This document shows, piece by piece, positions 32,417 to 39,751 of a stretch of 64,000 bases of DNA. A model generated the notes under the pieces. That model saw only the letters and a list, made by a program, of their open reading frames with translations. It was not told the DNA's origin and made no database searches. Both the position numbers and the translations under genes were made by a program. Each line of letters starts with the position of its first letter. The stretch's first letter is position 1. Source of the DNA: Sphingorhabdus sp. YGSMI21 (lineage in GTDB: Bacteria; Pseudomonadota; Alphaproteobacteria; Sphingomonadales; Sphingomonadaceae); contig NZ_CP022548.1 of assembly GCF_002776575.1 (NCBI RefSeq), positions 1,565,001 to 1,629,000 on the forward strand, read 5' to 3'.

Positions 32417-33958
32417 ATGAAACAGCTGAGCGCACTGGATGCGATGTTTGCCTATACCGAAACCGCGAACACGCCGATGCACATCGGCCAGTTGCTGATT
32501 TACGATCCCTCGACCGCGCCGGGCGGCAAGGTCGGATTCAAGGACATCCTGCGCTATATCGAAGGGCGTCTCGATGGTGCGCGGATTTTCCGGCAGAAAC
32601 TGGTGCGGGTGCCCCTCGATCTCGATCATCCCTATTGGGTCGATGACGCGAATTTCGATCTCGAGTTTCACGTCCGCCATATCGCTTTGCCCAAGCCGGG
32701 TGACTGGCGGCAATTGTGCATCCAGGCGGCGCGCATCTATGCCCGGCCGATGGACATGAACAAGCCGCTCTGGGAATATACGGTGATCGAAGGGCTCGAC
32801 AATGTCGAGGGCGTGCCGAAGGGCAGCTTCGCAGTCCTGCACAAGATGCACCATGCCGCGATCGACGGCCAGTCGGGGCTGCAGATGACGCTGGCGCTGC
32901 ACGATCTCGATGCCGAGATGAAGCCGCGCACATTCGACATGCAGTTCCAGCCGGAGAAGGATCCCAACCCGGTCGCCCTGCTCGCCAAGGCGCAGTTCAA
33001 CAATATCGCCAATCCGGTGCGCGGGCTGCAGAATCTGCAAAAGCTGATCCCGATGCCGAAACGGCTGTTCGACGTGCAGCGCGAATTCCGCCAGCGCGAT
33101 GATGCCAAGGGCAGCATCCCCAAGACACGCTTCAACAAGAAGCTCAGCCCGCACCGCGTGTTCGACGGGCGGGAATTTGCCCTGTCCGACATCAAGAAAA
33201 TCCGCGAGGCTTTTCCCGGAGCGACGGTGAACGATGTCATGATCGCGGTGGTCAGCGGATCGATGCGCGGCTATCTCGCGGCCAAGGACGATCTTCCCGA
33301 AAAGACGCTGAAAATCGGCGCACCGGTCTCGGTGCGGACCGACGATGACAAGGATAGCGCCGGCAATCAGGTGACGATGATGCAGGTCGGCGTCGGCACC
33401 CATCTGGCCGATGCGGGTGACCGGTTGAAATTCATCATGGAGGAAACCCGGCGCTCCAAGGCTATGACCCAGGCGCTCGGCGCCAAGACGCTGATGGAAT
33501 TATCCGGCGCGATGCCGGCTGGTCTCACTGCAGCGGGGACCAAGATGATGGTCCGCGCCGGTCTGGTCGAGCGGCTCAATCCGGCGGTCAATACGGTGGT
33601 CACGAATGTACCCGGGCCAATGGTGCCGATGTATTTTGCCGGGGCCGAGCTGGTCAAGAGCTTCGGCATGGGCATATTGGCCGAGGGCCAGGGGCTGTTC
33701 CACGTTGTCACCAGCTATAATGGCAATGTCATTCTGACCTTTCTGGCGGATCGCAATATCATGCCCGATCCGGAATTTTACGCGACCTGCATTTCCGACA
33801 GTTTTGCCGATCTGATGAAAGCGGCGGCAAAGCAGGCGGCGTCGGATGCCAAAAAGGCCAAGGCCAAGAAGTCGAAGCAGCCGAAAAAGCCGAAAAAGCG
33901 CGTTTCCTCCTCTGCCGCTACGGCGGGCAGGGGGCGGACAAAAACGACTGCAAAATAG
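32417..33958 (+). CDS. Wax ester synthase / diacylglycerol acyltransferase family protein
   Basis: A 513-residue WS/DGAT family protein with the catalytic HHxxxDG motif (HHAAIDG, residues 145-151) and family blocks PLWE, NDVMIAVVSGSMR and NTVVTNVPGP. It transfers acyl groups from acyl-CoA to alcohols or diacylglycerol, making storage neutral lipids, or may serve another acyl-transfer role. The last ~40 residues are very rich in Lys (KKAKAKK, PKKPKK), then Ser/Thr/Arg, like a histone-type tail. It is followed after 75 bp by a palindrome-controlled SDR-MaoC unit. A GGGG-type site lies before the ATG. Confidence 0.9.
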   Translation: MKQLSALDAMFAYTETANTPMHIGQLLIYDPSTAPGGKVGFKDILRYIEGRLDGARIFRQKLVRVPLDLDHPYWVDDANFDLEFHVRHIALPKPGDWRQLCIQAARIYARPMDMNKPLWEYTVIEGLDNVEGVPKGSFAVLHKMHHAAIDGQSGLQMTLALHDLDAEMKPRTFDMQFQPEKDPNPVALLAKAQFNNIANPVRGLQNLQKLIPMPKRLFDVQREFRQRDDAKGSIPKTRFNKKLSPHRVFDGREFALSDIKKIREAFPGATVNDVMIAVVSGSMRGYLAAKDDLPEKTLKIGAPVSVRTDDDKDSAGNQVTMMQVGVGTHLADAGDRLKFIMEETRRSKAMTQALGAKTLMELSGAMPAGLTAAGTKMMVRAGLVERLNPAVNTVVTNVPGPMVPMYFAGAELVKSFGMGILAEGQGLFHVVTSYNGNVILTFLADRNIMPDPEFYATCISDSFADLMKAAAKQAASDAKKAKAKKSKQPKKPKKRVSSSAATAGRGRTKTTAK

Positions 33959-34004
33959 CGGCCTTCCTGCTTGACTCGGCGGGTCTGATTGCGCATCGGT
34001 TCCG

Positions 34005-34020
34005 TTAATCATTCAATTAA
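34005..34020. promoter_or_regulatory. 16-bp palindromic operator, SDR-MaoC unit
   Basis: TTAATCATTCAATTAA, one of five copies in the window. It lies 13 bases before the SDR ATG at 34034 and touches the AAGAAGGA ribosome binding region, so a bound repressor would sit at the promoter's downstream edge or on the leader. Confidence 0.7.
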
Positions 34021-34033
34021 AGAAGGACTCGCC

Positions 34034-34948
34034 ATGAGCACAGTAGAATTTAACGATCGCGTCGCCATTGTCACCGGCGCGGGGGCCGGTCTGGGCCGCG
34101 AACATGCCAAGGAACTGGCGCGGCGCGGGGTCAAGGTTGTCGTCAATGACTTCGGTGGTGCGCGCGATGGCACTGGCGGATCCGCGACGGTCGCCGAACA
34201 GGTTGTAGCCGAAATCGAAGCCGAAGGCGGCGAAGCCATGGCAGCCGGCTGCAGCGTCACCGACATGCCTGCGGTCGAGAAGATGGTCGCAGACGCGATC
34301 GCCAAATGGGGCCATGTCGACATTCTCGTTAACAATGCCGGCGTGCTGCGCGACAAGAGCTTCCACAAGATGAGCATGGAAGATTTCCAGTTCGTCATGG
34401 ACGTCCATCTGACCGGCAGCGCCAACTGCACCAAGGCCGTCTGGGATCATATGCGCGAACGCCAATATGGCCGGATCGTGATGACCACATCCTCCACCGG
34501 TCTCTACGGCAATTTCGGTCAGGTCAATTACGGCGCGGCGAAACTTGCTCTGGTCGGCATGATGAACAGCCTGCACCAGGAAGGCGCGGGCAAAGGCATT
34601 CACACCAACTGTATTTCCCCTGTGGCAGCGACCCGCATGACCGAAGACATCATGCCGGAAGAAGCCCTGAAAGCCCTGGTCCCCGAAGCGGTGACCCCGG
34701 CTGTGGTCTATCTGTGCAGCGACGGCGCGCCATCGAAAACCATCCTCACGGCGGGTGCCGGCGGCTATGCAGCGGCGAAAATCTTTGAAACAGAAGGCAT
34801 CTGGCTGCCGGAAGACAAGCGCAGCGCCGAATCCATTGCCGAAAATATCGACCAGATTTTGGACGAAACCGGCATGCAGGAATATGCCAATGGCGGCGGC
34901 CAGGGCGGCAAGTTCTTCCGCCGGATGCAGGAAGTCATGAAGGGCTAA
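34034..34948 (+). CDS. SDR oxidoreductase, (3R)-hydroxyacyl-CoA dehydrogenase-like (MFE-2/HSD17B4 type)
   Basis: A 304-residue SDR. The NAD site GAGAGLG (about residues 15-21) followed by VVVNDFGG is characteristic of the dehydrogenase domain of peroxisomal multifunctional enzyme 2. Catalytic residues: the Ser in TTSSTGLYG, then Tyr and Lys in NYGAAKLA (YxxxK). A C-terminal extension (about residues 230-304) is also present as in MFE-2. Together with the next gene, a MaoC hydratase, it forms the split equivalent of MFE-2 and would oxidise 3-hydroxyacyl-CoA. AAGGA lies 6 bases before the ATG. The operator at 34005 precedes it. Confidence 0.88.
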   Translation: MSTVEFNDRVAIVTGAGAGLGREHAKELARRGVKVVVNDFGGARDGTGGSATVAEQVVAEIEAEGGEAMAAGCSVTDMPAVEKMVADAIAKWGHVDILVNNAGVLRDKSFHKMSMEDFQFVMDVHLTGSANCTKAVWDHMRERQYGRIVMTTSSTGLYGNFGQVNYGAAKLALVGMMNSLHQEGAGKGIHTNCISPVAATRMTEDIMPEEALKALVPEAVTPAVVYLCSDGAPSKTILTAGAGGYAAAKIFETEGIWLPEDKRSAESIAENIDQILDETGMQEYANGGGQGGKFFRRMQEVMKG

Positions 34949-34973
34949 AAGACCCGCGAACAGGAGAAATAAT

Positions 34974-35432
34974 ATGCCAACGATCAAAGCAAGCGAACTG
35001 GAATCCTGGAAGGGCAAGGAGGTCGGTGTATCCGACTGGGTCCTGGTTGATCAGGACCGGATCAACACATTCGCCGATTGCACCGAGGACCATCAGTTCA
35101 TCCACATCGACGAGGAAAAAGCCAAGGCTACACCCTTTGGCGGCACCATCGCCCATGGTCTGCTGACCCTCTCGCTGTTGCCGAAACTGTCCTACGGCAC
35201 GACGCTGGGCCTCGAAGGCACGGTGATGGGCATCAACTACGGCTTCGACAAGGTGCGCTTCCTCAATCCGGTGCGCGCCGGTTCCAAGGTCCGCGGTCGC
35301 CATACCTTGGTGGACGCGGTCGAAAAGCAGCCCGGTCGCTGGTTGCTGACCTATAATGTGGTTGTCGAGATTGACGGTATCGAAACACCGGCATTGATCG
35401 CGACATCGCTGGTGATGATCGTGGTCGGCTAG
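34974..35432 (+). CDS. MaoC-like (R)-specific enoyl-CoA hydratase
   Basis: A 152-residue hot-dog protein of the MaoC group. The catalytic Asp and His occur in FADCTEDHQFIH (about residues 33-44), followed by the FGGTIAHGLL segment that lines the acyl pocket. It adds water to trans-2-enoyl-CoA to give the (R)-3-hydroxyacyl-CoA, which the SDR encoded 25 bp upstream could then oxidise. CAGGAG lies 9 bases before the ATG. A hairpin terminator follows. Confidence 0.9.
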   Translation: MPTIKASELESWKGKEVGVSDWVLVDQDRINTFADCTEDHQFIHIDEEKAKATPFGGTIAHGLLTLSLLPKLSYGTTLGLEGTVMGINYGFDKVRFLNPVRAGSKVRGRHTLVDAVEKQPGRWLLTYNVVVEIDGIETPALIATSLVMIVVG

Positions 35433-35454
35433 GCCAACCGAACGAGACAAGCAA

Positions 35455-35488
35455 AAAAGGGCTCCGGACCGGTTCCGGGGCCCTTTTT
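35455..35488. terminator. Bidirectional terminator between maoC-like gene and mreB
   Basis: Stem GGGCTCCGGA (35459-35468) with TTCCGGGGCCC (35473-35483), A-rich on the left (GCAAAAAAG) and TTTTTA on the right, so it can end transcripts from both convergent units. Confidence 0.85.
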
Positions 35489-35513
35489 ATTGCCATTCTC
35501 TATTCCGATGGTC

Positions 35514-36548
35514 TCAGGCGGGGATGAGCACGTTGCGCAGCAGCGGATCTTCCATCGCCCGGCCCGCGCCATTGGCAACGCAGGTCAGCGGATCGTCGGC
35601 AATAGTGACCGCCAGGCCGGTTTTCGCGGAAATAAATTCGTCAATCCGTCCCAGCAAGGCGCCGCCGCCGGTCAGGACTATGCCCTGTTCCATGATATCC
35701 GCTGCCAGCTCCGGCTTGCTGTGCTCGAGTGCGTTGAGCACGGAATCGGCAATCTGTCCGACGGGTTCGGCAATGGCCCGGGCAATCTCGGCTTCGGTGA
35801 TGGCAATTTTTTTCGGCATGCCGCTGACCAGGTCGCGGCCCTTGATATGCATCGTCCGGCCTTCGCCCTCCGGACTCATCGCACTGGCGATCCCGTGTTT
35901 GACGAGTTCCGTGGTGGTTTCACCAATCGCCAGATTATGCTTGCGGCGGATGTGCGACGCGATGGTGTCGTCGATCTTGTCGCCGCCCATGCGGCCCGAC
36001 GTGCTATAGGCAAGCCCCTGCAGCGACAATATCGCGACCTCGGTGGTGCCCCCGCCGATATCCACCACCATTGCCCCCACCGGATCGGTCACCGCAAGAC
36101 CGGCGCCAATCGCGGCGGCCATCGGCTCCTCGATGAAGTAGATTCCGGATGCACCCGCGTTGGAGGCAGCATCGCGCAACGCGCGAAGCTGCACATTGGT
36201 CGAACCGGACGGAATGCAGACCACGATATCAAAACGCCGGAATATCCCGGTCTTTTTCTTGTGAACCTTGTGGATGAGATGATTGATCATCTGCTCCGCC
36301 ACATCGAGATCGGCGATTACGCCATCCTTGAGCGGACGAAGGACCCTGATATTGGCCGGCGCCTTGCCCATCATCAGCTTGGCATCGCTGCCAACGGCGC
36401 GCACCTTGGTCACGCCGTCACGTGTCTCGAGCGCAACCACCGACGGTTCGTCGAGAACGATCCCGCGATCCCGCGCGTAGATCAATGTATTGGCCGTACC
36501 GAGATCGATCGCCAGGTCATGCGACCGGAGCTTGAAAAAATTGTTCAT
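35514..36548 (-). CDS. mreB: MreB-like actin-family cell shape protein
   Basis: A 344-residue MreB-family protein: phosphate-1 loop AIDLGTANTLIYARD (about residues 13-27), phosphate-2 VVDIGGGTTEVA, and the adenosine motif TGGGALL. It polymerises with ATP on the membrane to guide cell-wall synthesis. It stands alone here, without mreC, mreD, pbp2 or rodA, and its body (for example HIRRKHNLAIGETT) departs from the usual main alphaproteobacterial MreB, so it may be a paralogue. The ATG at 36548 has no purine-rich ribosome binding site on the minus strand; instead CCTCC lies 4 bases upstream. Confidence 0.88.
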   Translation of the reverse strand: MNNFFKLRSHDLAIDLGTANTLIYARDRGIVLDEPSVVALETRDGVTKVRAVGSDAKLMMGKAPANIRVLRPLKDGVIADLDVAEQMINHLIHKVHKKKTGIFRRFDIVVCIPSGSTNVQLRALRDAASNAGASGIYFIEEPMAAAIGAGLAVTDPVGAMVVDIGGGTTEVAILSLQGLAYSTSGRMGGDKIDDTIASHIRRKHNLAIGETTTELVKHGIASAMSPEGEGRTMHIKGRDLVSGMPKKIAITEAEIARAIAEPVGQIADSVLNALEHSKPELAADIMEQGIVLTGGGALLGRIDEFISAKTGLAVTIADDPLTCVANGAGRAMEDPLLRNVLIPA

Positions 36549-37054
36549 AAAGGAGGAAATACTTCAACTAGAGCGGCCATATTGCCAATGTCATCGGGGG
36601 GCATGTCTCGGGTGACAGCGCGCCAATGAACCTGCGCTGTATAGCTATTCGACGCCAGCGGGATGCCCATTCGTCATATGGGTGGATAATTCGGTCGAAC
36701 CGATTTTTGCGCGCCGTTCCCCGCCGGCATTGCGGCGCCAGGGAGATGGGAATGGCAAGGTGAGATGGATGGGGCCCCTCGATCATCCATGAAGCTCCGA
36801 CCGGATACGCGCTTTATTGGCCAGCTGGTGACGGGCCTGCGGATCTTGTCTACCAGATCGCGGACCGCAGCATTTTCTATCGGAAAGGCTGCTGTTTTTT
36901 TGCTTGCCGGCGGTTAGCCTTGATCCGGGCATATCCGTACAGATACTGATGTCGATCAGTCCGGAAATGTCTATTGTCATTGAAACAAGGCTACCTGGCG
37001 GCGGTTGCGGCGGGAAGAATGGCCAGTCATTTGAAACAACAGGAGCAATATTCC
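36549..37054. other. Long intergenic region between mreB and the universal stress gene
   Basis: About 500 bp with no supportable gene. It should contain divergent promoters. An FNR/FixK-like palindrome is at 36945-36960 and a ribosome binding site AGGAG at about 37041-37045. Confidence 0.5.
36945..36960 (+). promoter_or_regulatory. FNR/FixK-like palindrome upstream of the universal stress gene
   Basis: ACTGATGTCGATCAGT has six-base arms around four bases. It resembles the FNR/FixK box TTGAT-N4-ATCAA, with C/G in place of the outer T/A. It lies about 95 bp before the start at 37055. Confidence 0.4.
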
Positions 37055-37873
37055 ATGGCCGTACCGACGAAAATTCTGGTCGCCACCGATCTGACAGCCA
37101 GGGCCGACCGGCCGTTCGCACGGGCAAAATTGCTCGCCGACATCTGGAATGCAGCGCGGACCCTGCTATTTGTCAGCAGCCCCAAGACGGAGGTTGATAT
37201 CGCGAAGGTCGAGGCCCAGCTGCTGCGCAACTATGGCGCCGATGCCGAAGGCTGCAATCTGGCGATAAATTACGGCAAGCCTCCCCAGGTGATCGCCGAA
37301 ACGGCGGAACAGCTGGACAGCGAACTGATCGTCGTCGGCGCCGCGCGGCATAATAATATTTCCGATTTCTTCCTCGGCACGGCGGTCGACCATCTGGTCC
37401 ACCATGCCAGATCGCCCGTGCTGATCGTAAAGGAGCGGCCCCGCGCCAATTATGACCGCATCCTCGTGGCAACCGATTTTTCGGAATTTTCCGCCCATGC
37501 GCTGCGCACCGCGCTGGACTTTTTTCCCGCGGCGAAAATCGAGCTCGTGCACGCCTATCATGTCGCCTACGAAGCCTGGCTGAAATCCGATGGCATTGCC
37601 GATGAAATGCGGTCCGACGCAGAAAAGGAATTGCAGGATTTCATGACCGGCCTGAACCTGCCGGAGAGCGATGCCTCGCGGGTCACACCGCATCTGGTCG
37701 AGGGCAATTTGCACCAGTCGGTCCACAATATGCTCGATAGCGGTGATTTTGATCTGCTGGTGCTGGGGACGCATGGTCGCGGCGGCTTCGTCATGGCAAC
37801 CATCGGCAGCCGCGCCAGCGAAATGATGGGCTGGTCGCCGGTCGACGTGTTGATGGTCAGAAAACCCGCCTAG
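37055..37873 (+). CDS. Universal stress protein with two UspA domains
   Basis: A 272-residue tandem UspA protein. The second domain (about residues 138-272) keeps the ATP-binding pattern GTHGRGGFVMATIGS (G-2x-G-9x-GS), while the first has a degenerate GAARHNNISDFFLGT. Both begin with the VATD strand (ILVATDLT and ILVATDFS). The start at 37055 has AGGAG 9 bases upstream; the frame is open from 36974 but without a ribosome site there. Such proteins help survival in low oxygen or starvation. An FNR-like box lies upstream, and a DUF2189 gene is convergent. Confidence 0.9.
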   Translation: MAVPTKILVATDLTARADRPFARAKLLADIWNAARTLLFVSSPKTEVDIAKVEAQLLRNYGADAEGCNLAINYGKPPQVIAETAEQLDSELIVVGAARHNNISDFFLGTAVDHLVHHARSPVLIVKERPRANYDRILVATDFSEFSAHALRTALDFFPAAKIELVHAYHVAYEAWLKSDGIADEMRSDAEKELQDFMTGLNLPESDASRVTPHLVEGNLHQSVHNMLDSGDFDLLVLGTHGRGGFVMATIGSRASEMMGWSPVDVLMVRKPA

Positions 37874-37882
37874 GGCCGGACC

Positions 37883-38698
37883 CTAGGCCAGCGCCGCCTC
37901 TGCATTTTCCTGATCCTCTGTTGCGGGCGCGCCGGTCAGGCGCCGGTACAAATGCCATGTCGCATGGCCCAGCACCGGAAGGACGACCAGCAGCCCCAGG
38001 AAAAGCGGCAGCATGGCGATGAACAGCGTTACCGCAATCAAGACCGCCCAGGCCAGCAGCACGAATGTGTTCGACCGCACCGATGCCAGGCTGACGATGA
38101 TGGCGGTGATGAAGTCGACATTGCGGTCGACCAGCATCGGCAGGCTGGCGACCGTGATCGCGTAGAAGGCCAGAGCCATGATCGCTCCGACGATGCTGCC
38201 GACCACCAGCATCATGATCCCGGCGCGCGTTGCGAAAAATGCCATCGACTCCGACCCTGTGCCGGATTCGGCCAGAAAAATGGCAAAAATGCCATGGGCG
38301 ATCATGATCCAGAATCCGAAAGCGACGAACAGGATGACCCCCATGCTCAATATCTGTTCGTCACCGCGCCCGCGTAGCGCACCGAGAATCGCGCGCCAGC
38401 TCATCGGCAGGCCGGCTTCGCGGCGGCGGCTGACCTCATAGAGACCGACCGCGACAAAGGGTGCGAGCAGCGGGAACCCCGCAGCCGCCGGAACCAGCCA
38501 GGCGATCTCGCCGCGGACAAAAAGAGCGAAATAGATGAACATGCCGGCGCTGACATAGATGGCGGCAAAGAACAGGCCGAAGGCCGGATAGGCCCTGAAA
38601 TCGTTCCAGCCGGCTGCCAGCGCGGCGCGAAGGTCGGCGAGCTGGAGATCGCTGGCAACCGCCACCGGCGCAATCTGTGCCTGTTTGCCCGTGTTCAT
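37883..38698 (-). CDS. DUF2189 family membrane protein
   Basis: A 271-residue integral membrane protein with about six helices (near residues 30-52, 62-84, 118-140, 150-175, 190-210, 220-245) and the DUF2189 pattern: LRAALAAGWNDFRAYPAFGLFF near the N-terminus, GLYEVSRRREAG in the first loop, and PVLGHATWHLYRRL at the end. Function is unknown; family members often occur near respiratory or cytochrome oxidase genes. GGAGGAG precedes the ATG at 38698 by 5 bases, so the upstream frame to 38740 is not needed. It is convergent with the stress protein gene, 9 bp apart. Confidence 0.87.
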   Translation of the reverse strand: MNTGKQAQIAPVAVASDLQLADLRAALAAGWNDFRAYPAFGLFFAAIYVSAGMFIYFALFVRGEIAWLVPAAAGFPLLAPFVAVGLYEVSRRREAGLPMSWRAILGALRGRGDEQILSMGVILFVAFGFWIMIAHGIFAIFLAESGTGSESMAFFATRAGIMMLVVGSIVGAIMALAFYAITVASLPMLVDRNVDFITAIIVSLASVRSNTFVLLAWAVLIAVTLFIAMLPLFLGLLVVLPVLGHATWHLYRRLTGAPATEDQENAEAALA

Positions 38699-38808
38699 GC
38701 CATCTCCTCCCCGTGGAAATATGCGGGCAGAATGCCGCAAATCTTCCGCTACATCAAGTTTCGGCAGGATTGCTGATTTTTCGCTTCAGCAAATGGTCTG
38801 AAATCGGT

Positions 38809-39573
38809 TCAGGGTTTACCGGCGATCCGGATGCACTGCCCTGTCACCCATTCGGACGCCGGTGCGCAGAGATAAAGCGTCAGCGCGCCGATATCCTGTG
38901 GCGTACCCAGCCGGCCGGCGGGCAGGCCGAGTGTGTCCTCGAAGCCGACAAAATCCTCGTCGGTCATGTCCAGCGCTTTCTTGACCGTGTCGGTGGGGAC
39001 GAAGCCGGGCAGGATCGCGTTGACGCGCGTCTTGGGTCCGAGTTCGTGGGCGAGCGTCTTGGTCAACATCAGCACACCGGCCTTGGCGGCGCTATAATGG
39101 CCGCTGCCGGGGAAGGGGTCCTGCGCGGCCAGCGAGCTGGTGTTGACGATCCGGCTGCCCTCGCCGAAATGCTTGCAGGCGGCACGGACGCCATGGAAAA
39201 CCGAAGTCAGGTTGGTCGCCAGTGTCTTGTCCCATTCCGCTTCGTCCAGTTCGGTCAGCGGCGCGGACACCAGAGAACCGCCGGCATTGTTGATCCAGAT
39301 GTCGAGCTTGCCAAATTCGTCGACTGCGCGCTGGGCTAGCGCATCCATATCGGTGGCGCTGGTCACATCGGTGGCATGGGCGATGGCCCGACCGCTGCTG
39401 TTGCTGGCATTTATTTCGTCCGTCACCCGGCTGATCTCGTCCATGCTGCGCGAGGCACAGACGATATTGCATCCCGCATCGGCGAGGACCTTTGCCATGC
39501 CTTCGCCTATCCCCCGACCCGCGCCGGTGATAACGGCGACTTCGCCGGTGAGGTCGAACAGGGGATTGGTCAT
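38809..39573 (-). CDS. SDR family oxidoreductase
   Basis: A 254-residue classical SDR: NAD(P) motif GAGRGIG (about residues 17-23), NNAGG, the Ser in VNTSSLAA, YSAAKAG (YxxxK) and the C-terminal PASEWVTGQCIRIAGKP. ASRS after the second strand suggests a phosphate-binding preference for NADP, though this is a weak indicator. It would oxidise or reduce a secondary alcohol/ketone. Its upstream neighbour on the same strand is the molybdopterin oxidoreductase, with a repeat-rich spacer of about 180 bp between, so co-transcription is uncertain. Confidence 0.88.
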   Translation of the reverse strand: MTNPLFDLTGEVAVITGAGRGIGEGMAKVLADAGCNIVCASRSMDEISRVTDEINASNSSGRAIAHATDVTSATDMDALAQRAVDEFGKLDIWINNAGGSLVSAPLTELDEAEWDKTLATNLTSVFHGVRAACKHFGEGSRIVNTSSLAAQDPFPGSGHYSAAKAGVLMLTKTLAHELGPKTRVNAILPGFVPTDTVKKALDMTDEDFVGFEDTLGLPAGRLGTPQDIGALTLYLCAPASEWVTGQCIRIAGKP

Positions 39574-39594
39574 ATTGGGTCTCCAGAATTTTTT

Positions 39595-39742
39595 CCTCTC
39601 CCATAGGGAGAGGCAAGTGAAACTTGCCAGCTCGCCTGGCTAGTGGAACTCGGTGAGGGGTTTAACCTTTTAAGGGATAACCCCTCACCGACTACGACTA
39701 AGCCTGCGGCTAAGTCTTCGTTGCCTCTCCCTATGGGAGAGG
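39595..39742. repeat. Nested inverted-repeat element, about 148 bp
   Basis: Perfect 22-bp outer arms (39595-39616 and 39721-39742; core CCTCTCCCATAGGGAGAGG) enclose inner 12-bp arms CGGTGAGGGGTT (39651-39662) and AACCCCTCACCG (39679-39690). No gene is inside. The structure resembles a small non-autonomous element or compound REP. Confidence 0.8.
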
Positions 39743-39751
39743 ATGAAGCCT

